From assembly GCA_040007395.1 (NCBI GenBank), contig JBDTVG010000202.1, positions 1-47,262 of the forward strand: DNA of 47,262 nucleotides, written 5' to 3'. Position numbers and translations under genes: made by a program. The notes beneath the pieces were generated by a model that was not told where the DNA came from, searched no databases, and saw only the letters and a program-made list of their open reading frames with translations. Below are positions 8,542 through 18,005 of this stretch, piece by piece. How positions within the stretch are numbered: the stretch's first letter is position 1; every line of letters starts with the position of its first letter. The DNA is from DATGFK01 sp040007395 (GTDB taxonomy: Bacteria > Chloroflexota > Anaerolineae > Aggregatilineales > UBA2796).

Positions 8542-8619
8542 CACAGCGCTATTTTACAGCGTCCGGTTCGTTGCATGTCAGTTCATGAGTCTGCTCAAGG
8601 AGTTCTGCACCCCAATTTC

Positions 8620-8660
8620 ACTTCTGGATGACCGAAGCGGTCAGCACAATGGCCAGAAGT
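8620..8660 (-). terminator. Possible hairpin downstream of the CUT2 operon
   Basis: ACTTCTGG (8620-8627) pairs with CCAGAAGT (8653-8660), and an inner GACCG/CGGTC stem lies at 8630-8642. It sits just after the last gene of the minus-strand CUT2 operon. No T-run follows, so termination is only a possibility. Confidence 0.35.
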
Positions 8661-8678
8661 CAAGTGAAGAATATGAAG

Positions 8679-9683
8679 TCACTTTCTCGCCTTTTCACCC
8701 CTGCCATACAGGAAGAGCATCGTCAGAATGACCAGCCCAAAGATGATACTTCGGGCGGCGGGTGAAACCTGCATCACGCTCAAGCCACTGTCGAGGAGGC
8801 GAATAATGATTACCCCGGCGATGGTTCCAATATACTTTCCCGAGCCACCTAGGATAGAAGTGCCCCCAATAACGACGGCAGCGATGGACGGAAGCAGAAA
8901 CGGTTCGCCCATCTCATTGAAGCTTCGGCCCGCATTCCCTGCAATCAACAATCCGGCAAGCGCATTAAGAACGCCGCTCAGGACAAATGCGCCAACGAGG
9001 ACGCGCGGTGTGCGAATGCCGGATAGATACGCGGCGACCTCATTGTTGCCAACCGCATAGATTTTTCGACCCAATGTGCTGCGGTGAAGAACAAAAATAC
9101 TTATGATAGACACGACAGCCCAAACCAGTACGGTAATCGGGATTACGCCACCAATTATTTCAGTCGCCACATAACTGAGAAAATCAGGTGTCTTTTGGAA
9201 CTGCGGCGCGGATCCCGTGTAAAACACCATAATTCCTTTCAAAACGGTATTCGTACCAAGGGTAAGTACCATTGAAGGAATACGCAGATAAGCCACACCG
9301 ATTCCGTTGATGAGGCCGACAATTGCCCCAATAGCAAGCCCTGCTAGGATGCCGGGGATTAGCAAATCGTTCCGCCCCGCAGCAATCGCCGTTGCCACGA
9401 CTGCCGCAAGGTTAAGAGTCCAACTGACGGACAGGTCAATATTGCCAACCAGAATGACCACCATCTGACCCGCGGCAATGATGCCCAAAAACGAGGCTTG
9501 GCGCAGTTGTTGCAGCAGAAACGTGGGTGTCATGAAATTGGGGGTCACGAAGATGGATCCCAAGATGATGAGCACCGCGATGAGCAGGTAGGCGATGACC
9601 GCGCTCCGGTTCTGGCTATCCATGTTGGCGAACCAGCTACGCGCCGAGGAAGCAGATTTTGCAATGGTTGTCATGACACTCAC
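8679..9683 (-). CDS. CUT2-type sugar ABC transporter permease 2
   Basis: A 334-aa integral membrane protein of the RbsC/XylH/MglC (BPD_transp_2) family, with about 8-10 hydrophobic segments. Family motifs are GQMVVILVGNIDLSVSW (about 71-87) and the late AAVVIGGTSILGGSGKYIGT segment. It would form the membrane channel with the permease encoded upstream. The GTG start overlaps the stop of that gene as GTGA, showing translational coupling; an ATG three codons later is an alternative. It is the last gene of the cassette in the order binding protein, ATPase, permease, permease. The two-permease layout resembles the YtfT/YjfF pair of galactofuranose transporters, but the substrate cannot be fixed from sequence. 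Confidence 0.9.
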   Translation of the reverse strand: MSVMTTIAKSASSARSWFANMDSQNRSAVIAYLLIAVLIILGSIFVTPNFMTPTFLLQQLRQASFLGIIAAGQMVVILVGNIDLSVSWTLNLAAVVATAIAAGRNDLLIPGILAGLAIGAIVGLINGIGVAYLRIPSMVLTLGTNTVLKGIMVFYTGSAPQFQKTPDFLSYVATEIIGGVIPITVLVWAVVSIISIFVLHRSTLGRKIYAVGNNEVAAYLSGIRTPRVLVGAFVLSGVLNALAGLLIAGNAGRSFNEMGEPFLLPSIAAVVIGGTSILGGSGKYIGTIAGVIIIRLLDSGLSVMQVSPAARSIIFGLVILTMLFLYGRGEKARK

Positions 9684-10687
9684 CGTAAAATGTCGAGGCG
9701 ATTTTTAACTGTGAAAATGCGACTTGCGCCCGCAACGACTGCTATCAACATAACGGCCCCCTCCCATAGTGGCTGTTGCAGCGGGTTTACGTTGGCAAAA
9801 AACAGAATGCCGCTGATGAGCCTGAGCGTAAATCCGCCGGCAATCGTTCCTGAAACACCACCAGAGCCGCCGAACAGGGACGTTCCGCCAAGGACAACTA
9901 CAGCGATAGATTGTAGGGTGAATACAGCACCTGTGCTGGCATTGCCAGATTGCGTTTGCGCTGTGATGAATAGGCCAGCAATCGCCGCCAGAAGCCCGCC
10001 CATCATGTAGGCCGCCAACTTGGCGCGATTGACGTTAATGCCGCTCATATAAGTTGCTGCTTCGTTGCTGCCCGTCGCGTAAACCCACATTCCGAGTCGA
10101 GAGCGGCGAAATGGTGTCCAAACCACCAAGATGACTAGGAGCAGAAATACGAGTGAGGCAGGGATCAGTCCAAAAATACGTTGTGTTAGCACTGCGTTGT
10201 ACCAGTCTGGCACGAATCCTCCGGGGGTGGGTCTCAGATAGAGCGCGATACCACCAAAGATTGAAGCAGTGGCCAGTGTGACAATGATCGGTTGCAATCG
10301 CCCATAAACGACGATTAAGCCATTCACCAGCCCGCATAGTGCCCCTGCTAGCAACACAACAATGATCGCGCCAATGCCACCGGGCACATTCCGCGGGAAA
10401 AGCGTTGATGCCAGCGAATTTGTTAGGCTGATGATCGGTCCAACTGAGAGGTCAATACCACCCGTGACTACCACCGATGTCTGGGCCATGCCAGCAAAGA
10501 TTAACGTCATCGCCTGATTGGAGGTCGAGGTAAGGACGGGGGCGGTAAAAAACCGGGGATTCAGCGCCGCATTTATCGTCAGAAGAATGAACATTGCGAT
10601 GAAGGCAAGGCCCACTCGAAAATTTCGATTGACAAGACGCCGGAATCGTAGTCGTAGAGCTGCCTCAACACTAATATTTGCGGTCAT
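9680..10687 (-). CDS. CUT2-type sugar ABC transporter permease 1
   Basis: A 335-aa polytopic membrane protein of the same family as its downstream neighbour. It carries AQTSVVVTGGIDLSVGPIIS (about 70-89) and IAVVVLGGTSLFGGSGGVSGT late in the chain, which line the transport path in BPD_transp_2 permeases. The ATG at 10687 is chosen because AAAGGTG lies 6 bases upstream; the GTG at 10696 sits inside that ribosome site. The two permeases are clearly different sequences, so a heterodimeric channel is likely. It lies 36 bases after the ATPase gene. Substrate is probably a pentose or hexose monosaccharide, by family only. Confidence 0.92.
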   Translation of the reverse strand: MTANISVEAALRLRFRRLVNRNFRVGLAFIAMFILLTINAALNPRFFTAPVLTSTSNQAMTLIFAGMAQTSVVVTGGIDLSVGPIISLTNSLASTLFPRNVPGGIGAIIVVLLAGALCGLVNGLIVVYGRLQPIIVTLATASIFGGIALYLRPTPGGFVPDWYNAVLTQRIFGLIPASLVFLLLVILVVWTPFRRSRLGMWVYATGSNEAATYMSGINVNRAKLAAYMMGGLLAAIAGLFITAQTQSGNASTGAVFTLQSIAVVVLGGTSLFGGSGGVSGTIAGGFTLRLISGILFFANVNPLQQPLWEGAVMLIAVVAGASRIFTVKNRLDILR

Positions 10688-10723
10688 AAATGGCACCTTT
10701 GTGATTTTATAAGGACATAAATA

Positions 10724-12262
10724 CTATTTTTCGATTGGCTCAACCACTGTGGCGTTCAGTCCCATTCCAGCAGAAACAATAGCCTGCTGAGTAATCTCTG
10801 CCCCAACCAATTCACGGATGACCTTGCCTTCATAGAAAATCAAAACGCGATCACACATGCCAACAAGCTCAGCTAATTCAGTCGAGAAATACAGAATGCC
10901 TGCGCCTTGATCCGCCAGTTCCCGGATCAAGCGATAAATTTCCTGCTTGGTGCCGACATCAATCCCACGCGATGGATCGTGCAGCAAATACAATTTGGCT
11001 TGAGTCAACAACCATTTGCCGATAACTACTTTCTGTTGGTTGCCACCACTCAAGGTATTTACGGGAGCTTTGAGCGTTGACACTTTGACCTGCATCTGCT
11101 GGATGACACGCTGGATCGTGGTGAGTTCCCGGCGCTCGTCAATCAGACCAAAGCGTGACAGCTCGTCAATGGTTGCCATCGTCACGTTATTGCCCACCGA
11201 CATCTTGAGAATAAGCCCCTCGGTTTTGCGGTCTTCGGGGATAAGCGCGAGATTAATTCCCGCCTTGGCGGCAACCGATGGGCTATTGATGTGCCGTGGC
11301 TTACCTTCAATACAGATCTGTCCAGTGATGCCGTTTAACAAGCCAAACAGCGCGAAGAGTAGTTCGCCCTGTCCTTGACCATCCAGCCCACCCAAGCCAA
11401 CGATCTCACCTTTACCCACACTGAGATTGATATTATTCAGCCGATTATCCCAAGACAGATTGATAACTTCGAGGAGGGGCTGTCGTGGCGCTGTTATTTC
11501 TGGTTTAGGTGGAAAAACTTCTTCCAAACTATGACCGATCATAAGCTGGACCATCTGACCTTCGTTTACTTCGCCTGTCACGAATGAGCCTAGATTGCGC
11601 CCATCGCGGAATATCGTCAGATGATCGGCGATCTCCTTCACTTCGTCCATACGGTGCGAGATAAAAATCACGGATCGACCTTCATCTCGCATTCGCCGCA
11701 TCACGGCAAAGACAAGACTGACATCATGCACCGCCAATGCAGAGGTACCTTCGTCCATGATCAATATCTGGGGATGCCGAGACAACGCCTTGGCTATCTC
11801 AACCAGTTGGCGCTGGGCAAGCGGCAATTCAGAAACGAGCGCATCAGGATCGACATGGGAAAAACCGAGATCGGCAAAAAGCGCTTCGCTCTGCTGACGC
11901 AACTTACGTTGGTTGACAAGACCAAGTCGGTTATGTGGTGGATTTGAGATAAAAACGTTCTCTGCCACGGTCAGACTCGTCATGAGGGACAATTCCTGAA
12001 AGACTGGGACAATCCCTAGCCGTGCCGCATCTGCCGGGGATTGCATTGTCGAGAGTTGTCCATTGATGTCGATCTGACCTGAGTCCGGCACAACGACACC
12101 TGCCAGCATCTTGACAAGTGTACTTTTCCCTGCGCCATTTTCTCCAACGAGCGCATGAATGCTGCCATGCCTACAGGCAAACGAAGCTTCGTTTAAAGCC
12201 ACCGTACCGCCGAAGCGTTTCGTCACGTTCGTAACCTGCACGAGCAAAGGTGGAGTATCCAT
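10724..12262 (-). CDS. CUT2-type sugar ABC transporter ATPase (RbsA/MglA-like)
   Basis: A 512-aa cytosolic protein with two ABC domains, typical of RbsA/XylG/MglA. The first has Walker A GENGAGKST (about 40-48), the signature region ELPLAQRQLVEIAKAL, Walker B ILIMDEGTSAL and H-loop FISHRMDE. The second has a degenerate Walker A (GLDGQGQGE, with no GKT/S), signature LSGGNQQKVVIGKWL and a Walker-B-like LYLLHDPSRGID. Loss of the second P-loop is normal for this family, so one active site is expected. ATG with AGAAGGA 5 bases upstream. It is separated from the binding-protein gene by a 30-bp perfect palindrome. Powers import through the two adjacent permeases. Confidence 0.95.
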   Translation of the reverse strand: MDTPPLLVQVTNVTKRFGGTVALNEASFACRHGSIHALVGENGAGKSTLVKMLAGVVVPDSGQIDINGQLSTMQSPADAARLGIVPVFQELSLMTSLTVAENVFISNPPHNRLGLVNQRKLRQQSEALFADLGFSHVDPDALVSELPLAQRQLVEIAKALSRHPQILIMDEGTSALAVHDVSLVFAVMRRMRDEGRSVIFISHRMDEVKEIADHLTIFRDGRNLGSFVTGEVNEGQMVQLMIGHSLEEVFPPKPEITAPRQPLLEVINLSWDNRLNNINLSVGKGEIVGLGGLDGQGQGELLFALFGLLNGITGQICIEGKPRHINSPSVAAKAGINLALIPEDRKTEGLILKMSVGNNVTMATIDELSRFGLIDERRELTTIQRVIQQMQVKVSTLKAPVNTLSGGNQQKVVIGKWLLTQAKLYLLHDPSRGIDVGTKQEIYRLIRELADQGAGILYFSTELAELVGMCDRVLIFYEGKVIRELVGAEITQQAIVSAGMGLNATVVEPIEK

Positions 12263-12285
12263 GAAGTCCTTCTAAAGTATTCGAA

Positions 12286-12315
12286 AGCCAGACGAACGAA
12301 TTCGTTCGTCTGGCT
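12286..12315 (-). promoter_or_regulatory. Intercistronic hairpin after the CUT2 binding-protein gene
   Basis: A perfect 30-base palindrome: arm AGCCAGACGAACGAA (12286-12300) and its exact complement (12301-12315). It lies 9 bases beyond the binding-protein stop, before the ATPase gene. There is no T-run, so mRNA 3'-end protection or partial attenuation, giving excess binding protein, is more likely than full termination. Confidence 0.75.
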
Positions 12316-12324
12316 ACTATATAT

Positions 12325-13485
12325 TTACTGTTGTATCTTTACCGCAAGAATTTCATCAGCGGATAGATCCACACCGCAGGCTGGAATCTTGATCGCCGTG
12401 AAGAAATCATCGGGTGCGCTGGGGAAGTAATCGACATTTTCTTTGATAGTTTCAGTCTTGGCAATCGGTAGAGGCATAGCAATGATACGCGGCAGCTTAC
12501 GGCCCTGTAGCAGTTCTAGTGCGGCACGCATCGCCACCGTAACCATACCGGGTGTCTGACCCACAGAGATACCGACCAAGCCCTGATCTTTCATCTCAGC
12601 CAATGCTTTGCGGAAGCCATTCTCGGCCTCGCCAGCCATTGGGACTAGGGGGAGTTTGGCATTCTTGAAGGCCTGAATCACGCCCGGTGTACCGCCCTGA
12701 ACCCACACACCATCGACTTTGGGGCTGGTTGCGAGGAAATCAGCCATAACTGTCTGGGCTTTGCCGCTGTCCCAGTCACCTTCGAGTTGCGCGACGATCT
12801 TGATGTCGGGCGATTGGCTAAATACATCTTTTGCACCCTTCTGTCGGTCCTGATCAACACTTGTACCCGGTACACCGTTGACCATCACGATATTGCCCTT
12901 GCCATTAAGGCGTGCAACAAGATCTTTCGCCATCGTCGCCCCGAACTCAATCTGATCTTCATTGACCAGTATGGCCTCCGGAGCCGTCACGACGTTATCG
13001 AAGGAGACGACAGGGATGCCAGCATCGGCAGCACGTTTAATGACCGCACCAAAGGCATCCGGGGCTGCCGCGTCCAAAATGATTGCGTCCACACCTTTCG
13101 CAATCATATTGTCCATAGCCGCTATCTGGGCTTCCACGTCCTGACCGGAGCTAACAATGATCAGTTCCGAAATCAGCGCTTTTCCATCAGGTGATTGACC
13201 GTAAGCCGTTGCCATCTGGATCATCTGGGTGCGCCATGAATTGCCGATGAAAGAGTTGCTGATCCCGATCTTGAAAGGTGCCTTCTTAGCGCCCATACTG
13301 ATTTCTTTGTCACTGCTCTTGTCAGCCCGGAAACAGACGGCAGGATCGAAGCCGGGAGCAGCAGCAGTGCTTGCCGCTGTTGCTTGCTTCGCCGGAGCCG
13401 CAACAAGCTGGCTTGACGACGGGAGCGCGCTTACTAAAAGCGTGACAATGAGCAGAATAGGAACTAATGCGATATAGCGTTTCAT
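12325..13485 (-). CDS. CUT2-type sugar-binding protein (Peripla_BP_4)
   Basis: An exported solute-binding protein of 386 aa. Residues 1-35 form a signal peptide (KRY basic start, long Val/Leu core, then SSSQLVAAPAKQ). The mature part has the ribose-binding-protein fold: FKIGISNSFIGNSWRTQM (strand 1 and sugar-stacking region), VDAIILDAAAP, GIPVVSFDN, GKGNIVMVNGVPG and VDGVWVQGG. The ATG at 13485 is preferred, with GGAGA 5 bases upstream; the GTG at 13497 overlaps that site. As first gene of the cassette it delivers the sugar to the permeases. No lipobox cysteine is evident, so anchoring is unclear. Substrate is not determinable. Confidence 0.93.
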   Translation of the reverse strand: MKRYIALVPILLIVTLLVSALPSSSQLVAAPAKQATAASTAAAPGFDPAVCFRADKSSDKEISMGAKKAPFKIGISNSFIGNSWRTQMIQMATAYGQSPDGKALISELIIVSSGQDVEAQIAAMDNMIAKGVDAIILDAAAPDAFGAVIKRAADAGIPVVSFDNVVTAPEAILVNEDQIEFGATMAKDLVARLNGKGNIVMVNGVPGTSVDQDRQKGAKDVFSQSPDIKIVAQLEGDWDSGKAQTVMADFLATSPKVDGVWVQGGTPGVIQAFKNAKLPLVPMAGEAENGFRKALAEMKDQGLVGISVGQTPGMVTVAMRAALELLQGRKLPRIIAMPLPIAKTETIKENVDYFPSAPDDFFTAIKIPACGVDLSADEILAVKIQQ

Positions 13486-13497
13486 TATACTCTCCAC

Positions 13498-13906
13498 AAA
13501 TGACCTATTTGAAAACGAGGCGAATTAAGTGACCTAATTTCTCAGGCTGAAGAGCGAAGTCAGGTTGACCTACAGCAGATTTCAGGTTGATTGAGCTACA
13601 GCCTATCTATGCGAACTATCTTGCGTAGCTATATTCATATCAGCGTTAAGTGCGCCAATTGGATGAAAACCGCTGTAATTGATAATGTTGCTTACTTCTC
13701 TCAATCAGATGAGTTTGGCAGGTGTTGTCTCCTTTCTAGTCATAAACTCAGGGATATTAGCTAAAATTACACCCTTCGCACACCATCAACAATTCTTAGC
13801 GAGCAAGCCAAAGAAACTTTAGGTGAAGATTGGCAAGCGACGCTGTACGGTAAGGGCGGCAAAGTGTGAGGAGAATGCTGGCCAAACCTAACAATCTTGT
13901 TGCGAC
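13498..13906. other. Intergenic region with an orphan coding fragment
   Basis: About 410 bases without a complete gene, holding the promoter side of the CUT2 operon. At 13798-13869 one frame reads SEQAKETLGEDWQATLYGKG and ends in TGA shortly after. It looks like the tail of a lost gene, because it is compositionally protein-like but has no start. I cannot name the source. The rest shows no further structure I can support. Confidence 0.4.
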
Positions 13907-14635
13907 TTATCCTTCAGGCGGCGTTTCAATGAGTTCAATGCTTCTGTCCAAATCTGTCTTTACACTATTAATCAGAGCTTCCATTGCATTTTGAGCCGCG
14001 ACTTCATCGTGCTCCTTGATTGCTACCCAAATAGCATAATGCTGGGGCAGGGATTCGTAACCACTGTTGGGGAGTTGTAGAGTCACCTTCCGACTGGCAA
14101 CTAACGCCTCACGAATGGTATTTACAATCTGTTCCAGAATCTCGTTATGAGATGCCTTTACGATTCCTGCGTGAAACTGCATGTCAGCGTTAATAAAGGC
14201 ATCTATATCATTTAGGTTAGCTGCCATCTGCTGATAAGCTTGTTCGATAAAAGAAATCTCATCGTCTGTCGCACGAATGGCTGCTAACTTCGCAGCGGAA
14301 GGCTCTATAACGCGCCGAACTTCACTGAGTTTGTACAGAAAGGCATCTCGCGGACCGGCATCATATTCCCATGCCAAGATATCCGGATCTAGGAGGTTCC
14401 ATTTGTGGCGTGGTTGAATTTGCGCGCCGGTCTTGACATGTGATTCAACCAAGCCTTTCTCACCCAGGATCTTGATAGCCTCACGTATAACGGTCCTACT
14501 TACGCCAAGCTGCACGCCTAGTTCGGGTTCGCTGGGAAAGGTATCTCCGGCTTGCCGGTCGCCCCTTACAATACTCTTTCCTATTTCGTCAACGATTTGC
14601 ATGCGTAGATTTTTTCGTGATTTAGAAGTCAACAT
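13907..14635 (-). CDS. GntR family regulator, FadR subfamily
   Basis: A 242-aa transcription factor. Residues 1-75 are a GntR winged helix: IVRGDRQAGDTFPSEPELGVQLGVSRTVIREAIKILGEKGLVES. Residues 95-230 form an FCD effector domain of helices, with DMQFHAGIVKASHN supplying Asp/His metal or ligand contacts and a later His in PQHYAIW. FadR-type proteins with this domain typically sense sugar acids or related carboxylates. It is transcribed in the same direction as the CUT2 cassette and is separated from it by about 420 bases, so it probably controls that operon and itself. The effector is unknown. Start ATG has no strong ribosome site. Confidence 0.92.
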   Translation of the reverse strand: MLTSKSRKNLRMQIVDEIGKSIVRGDRQAGDTFPSEPELGVQLGVSRTVIREAIKILGEKGLVESHVKTGAQIQPRHKWNLLDPDILAWEYDAGPRDAFLYKLSEVRRVIEPSAAKLAAIRATDDEISFIEQAYQQMAANLNDIDAFINADMQFHAGIVKASHNEILEQIVNTIREALVASRKVTLQLPNSGYESLPQHYAIWVAIKEHDEVAAQNAMEALINSVKTDLDRSIELIETPPEG

Positions 14636-14671
14636 TTGATAAATTATAAAATTATCGAACCCTTTAACCGG

Positions 14672-14683
14672 AATAATATTATT
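14672..14683. promoter_or_regulatory. AT-rich palindrome in the GntR promoter
   Basis: AATAATATTATT is a 12-base palindrome 37-48 bases upstream of the GntR start, within an AT-rich stretch suited to a promoter. It could be an autoregulatory operator. The call rests on position and symmetry only. Confidence 0.3.
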
Positions 14684-14877
14684 ATATGACTAATAAATTG
14701 TCAACAGCCATCTTAGACAAATCAGGTGGGGTGCGCTAAATCTGTCAAAGGGGAGAAAACGGTAAGAACGAGTTCTCTCTGTCAGCACGTATGGTCAACA
14801 AACCTCATCTAGGCGAGAACTGAGCCAGAGATTCAAAGCCACGACACACCGGACGGCGAGGCAATTGCGATCCATCA

Positions 14878-15427
14878 TCCGGCTTTTTCAAACCCGAAAC
14901 CGTCCTGAAATGGCATCGTGACTTGGTGCGTCGCAAGTGGACTTATCGTCATCGCGGTGAGCGACCACGTACCAGCGACAAGATCGAGGCCTTCATTGTG
15001 CGGTTCGTGCGCGAGAATGCCGAGGGGGATTATGGCAAAATTGCGGGTGAACTGGGAAAGCTGGGCTATGAGGTCAGCGAACCTACAATTGCCAACGTAC
15101 TCGCCCGGCACAGAATCACCCTACGCTCCCAAAGCCAACGCGATCTGTGAAAGATTTATCAGCAGCGTGCATTGCGAGTGGCTACATTTCGTGCCGATTA
15201 TGAGCGAAGCCCAAGCACGAAGAATCCTTCGCGAGTATGTGACCTTCTTCAATCGCGCCCGTCCGCATCAAGGGATCGATCAACACAGTCCGGTGCCAGC
15301 CGAGGTTACCTCAGGAATCCTCAACGCATGTGCTGAGGTGATTGCCATCCCTAATCTAAGCGGCTTGCAGCGCGACTATCGTTGGGCTGCTTAATGGAAA
15401 AACTCGGGCAGATACGCTATCTGACCC
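14878..15427 (+). pseudogene. Transposase remnant with internal deletion (copy B)
   Basis: Two pieces of one integrase-core (rve, DDE-type) transposase in different frames. From 14878 the frame reads FKPETVLKWHRDLVRRKWTY and continues through a helix-turn-helix-like region to ANVLARHRI near 15115. It then jumps to APKANAICERF (the Glu of DDE) and continues to RPHQGIDQHSPVP and LQRDYRWAA, stop at 15394. The roughly 100 residues that would hold the two catalytic aspartates are missing and the frame is broken, so it cannot transpose. The non-coding tail to 15427 matches copies A and C. It separates the CUT2 and first CUT1 cassettes. Confidence 0.85.
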
Positions 15428-15461
15428 TCACAGGCACACTTAGTCTACCTACAAAACTCAA

Positions 15462-17897
15462 TCACAGATCAATGCTAATTTCTTGTCCTTCATATAGCAC
15501 GGTTCGGACTGGTGTCCCTTTCAATGGGAGCAGATTGTACGGGCTATTACCCATAACAATCTGAAACTCGCGCGAAGGTGGCATCTCTGGATAGCTTCCC
15601 TGACGCTCCATGAGCGTCAGACGGCGGGTTTCCTCGTGCCAAGATATATGAATCATGGCGTAATGTCCCTGCTCATAGTTGTAATTATCGCCTTCGTCGT
15701 CATATAGTATGAAGCTACCATCCTGACCGGGATAGATACGCAGTTCAAGAGGGGAATTGGGTTGTTCAACTGCATACTGTATATCCGGGCTAATTGGCAC
15801 AATGGAACCGCTTCGCACGTACAAAGGTAATGTATCCAACTCTGCATCGGCAACAATCGTCTGTCCGCCAGCATATCGCTGCCCAGTCCAAAAATCGTAC
15901 CAATCGGCCCCTGCTGGCAAATAAACTGGACGGGTTTTTGACACACCTTCAAGGGCTGTCGAACCTGCTGCGAAGTACATGGGCTGCGTAACAGGGTTGA
16001 CAAGAAATGCCGGGCCGAACATGAATTGGTCAGCAATATCATAGGTGGCGGGATCAGTCCTGAAATCAAATGGCAAGGCACGCAGCATCGTATAATCACG
16101 ATGCGTGGTCAGTCCCGCCAGTGAATAGATATAGGGCATCAGGCGATAGCGGAGGCGCAGAACTCTGACGAGCGCCTCGTACATGGGATCACCGGTATCT
16201 CCGAACTGCCAGACTTCACGGGGCGTATCTGTGCCGTGCACACGAAACATCGGCAGGAAAGCGCCATATTGAAACCAGCGCACGTGCAACTCACGATAGC
16301 CCATGTCTTTAACGCCGAGGTCGAAGTCACCGCTCCAAAACCATAGATTCGGATTATTTTTGACGAAGAACGCGCCAATGTCAACCGTCCAGTAGGGCAG
16401 GCCTGTTGCGCAGAAATTCAATCCCTCTGCGATCTGCCGACGAAGCGTATCCCATGTCGCTGAAACGTCGCCCGACCACGTAATCGTGGAGTAACGCTGC
16501 TGACTGGGATAAGCAGAACGAGTCAGGTTGACGACTCGTTTGGAGGCGCTAGCCTGCCGCTGCCCCTCGTAAATCCCTTGAGAATGGAATAGCGAATAGG
16601 CGTTGATATATTCCGGGTCCAGATACCTTTTCGCTTCTTCGGTATTGATACGTAGACGTTCTTCAGGTTCGGGTTTAACCGCTCCTGTCCAGTCGGCCTG
16701 AAATGGCTCCGAGCAGTCGCACCACCATGCGTCAATACCGTGCGCAAATAGTCCTTCGTTGGCTTGTTTCCAATAGAGTTCACGCGCCTTTTCTTGGAAA
16801 GCGTCGTAGGTCGCTTGGTTGCCAAGTAGGCAGCCCTGTTCGCGCATCTCATGCCAGTTGTCCCCCCCCGGGTTCATATTAGGCCAGATGGAGATCATCA
16901 GGTGGGTATTCATTCGGTGCAGTTCGGTCATCATTGCCTTTGGATCGGGAAACCGTTCTGGATCGAGTGTCTTCTGTCCCCACAGGTCATTAGGCCACGA
17001 CTTCCAGTCTTGCACGATGCAGTCAAGTGGCAGCGCTCGCTTTCGGTATTCCTTAACGGTTTCAATTAATTCCGTTTGGGATTTATACCTTTCTGTTGAC
17101 TGGATATAACCAAAGGCCCACCGGGGAAGCATGGGCACTTCCCCAGTTAGCTGCCGAATGCTCTGCACAATTTCATCGAATTCTGGCCCGCAAATGAAAT
17201 AGTAATCCAGTTCATCAGCGATATCTGTCCATAGATAGGAACCAAATGCATCGTCATGAAAGGTCATCAACGAGTAACTGTCCAGAAGGAGTCCATACCC
17301 TCTTGTCGAGAGCAGAACGGGAATAGCTACCTTCATATTTTGTTGATACAAATACTGGTGCTGTCCCCGCAGATTCATCATCCCCTCTTCGTGGGAGCCG
17401 AGTCCATAGAGGGCTTCATCTGGCATCCATTCGAATTCAAGTTTTGTGTGGAAGGCTTGGCGGTCAACGATCTGCGTGGCGGACGGGACATAGGAGTGCA
17501 CACCATCGGCATCCCTCCGTATTTGAGCCTCAACGGTTTCGTCAAATACCGATTTGACAACATTTACTGATGTGAGTGTTTTCCCCCCTCGGTCTGGCTC
17601 CTTAGTGAGAAGCTGGCCTGAGCTATCTAGGTAAGTGAACGCACCAGTCTGCTTATTGATCCGTATCGACAGCTTCGGAATTGAAAATACGAGCGTGTCT
17701 GGTGTTTCACTCACATCAATAGGAATAGATCCGTCAGGGGCATGTTGGATCATCAAACTTTCTTTAGTGCCAAATTCTTGAGTTAGCGCATAACGTACTC
17801 GAATAATACGATCTGAATAGGGGATTAGTGAAACAAATCCCTTGGAAGTGCCGACTATCACAGTATTTCCATGAATAGTGAAATGGATCGGTTGCAA
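15462..17897 (-). CDS. GH31 family glycosidase (alpha-glucosidase/alpha-xylosidase)
   Basis: An 811-aa cytosolic enzyme (no signal peptide) cleaving terminal alpha-linked glucose or xylose from oligosaccharides. An N-terminal beta-sandwich (1-235) carries LYGLGSHEEG. The catalytic barrel (about 240-610) has GYIQSTERYKSQ, WKSWPNDLWG, the nucleophile D394 in DAWWCDCSEPF, and the acid/base D477 in TWSGDVSATWD. C-terminal beta domains (LPAGADWYDFWTG, YDDEGDNYNY) complete the family layout. The TTG start is supported by GGAG 7 bases upstream. It is the last gene of the CUT1 cassette, so it probably processes the imported oligosaccharide. Glucosidase versus xylosidase is not settled. Confidence 0.93.
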   Translation of the reverse strand: MQPIHFTIHGNTVIVGTSKGFVSLIPYSDRIIRVRYALTQEFGTKESLMIQHAPDGSIPIDVSETPDTLVFSIPKLSIRINKQTGAFTYLDSSGQLLTKEPDRGGKTLTSVNVVKSVFDETVEAQIRRDADGVHSYVPSATQIVDRQAFHTKLEFEWMPDEALYGLGSHEEGMMNLRGQHQYLYQQNMKVAIPVLLSTRGYGLLLDSYSLMTFHDDAFGSYLWTDIADELDYYFICGPEFDEIVQSIRQLTGEVPMLPRWAFGYIQSTERYKSQTELIETVKEYRKRALPLDCIVQDWKSWPNDLWGQKTLDPERFPDPKAMMTELHRMNTHLMISIWPNMNPGGDNWHEMREQGCLLGNQATYDAFQEKARELYWKQANEGLFAHGIDAWWCDCSEPFQADWTGAVKPEPEERLRINTEEAKRYLDPEYINAYSLFHSQGIYEGQRQASASKRVVNLTRSAYPSQQRYSTITWSGDVSATWDTLRRQIAEGLNFCATGLPYWTVDIGAFFVKNNPNLWFWSGDFDLGVKDMGYRELHVRWFQYGAFLPMFRVHGTDTPREVWQFGDTGDPMYEALVRVLRLRYRLMPYIYSLAGLTTHRDYTMLRALPFDFRTDPATYDIADQFMFGPAFLVNPVTQPMYFAAGSTALEGVSKTRPVYLPAGADWYDFWTGQRYAGGQTIVADAELDTLPLYVRSGSIVPISPDIQYAVEQPNSPLELRIYPGQDGSFILYDDEGDNYNYEQGHYAMIHISWHEETRRLTLMERQGSYPEMPPSREFQIVMGNSPYNLLPLKGTPVRTVLYEGQEISIDL

Positions 17898-18005
17898 GTG
17901 TGTACTCCGTACTCAAAAGAAAATGCTGCTGTCAATCGCCATGTTGTAAAATTAGTGATCTCGATGAGATTCTTGTTATTCCGCAGTTTAGGTTGGGCAA
18001 TGCCT

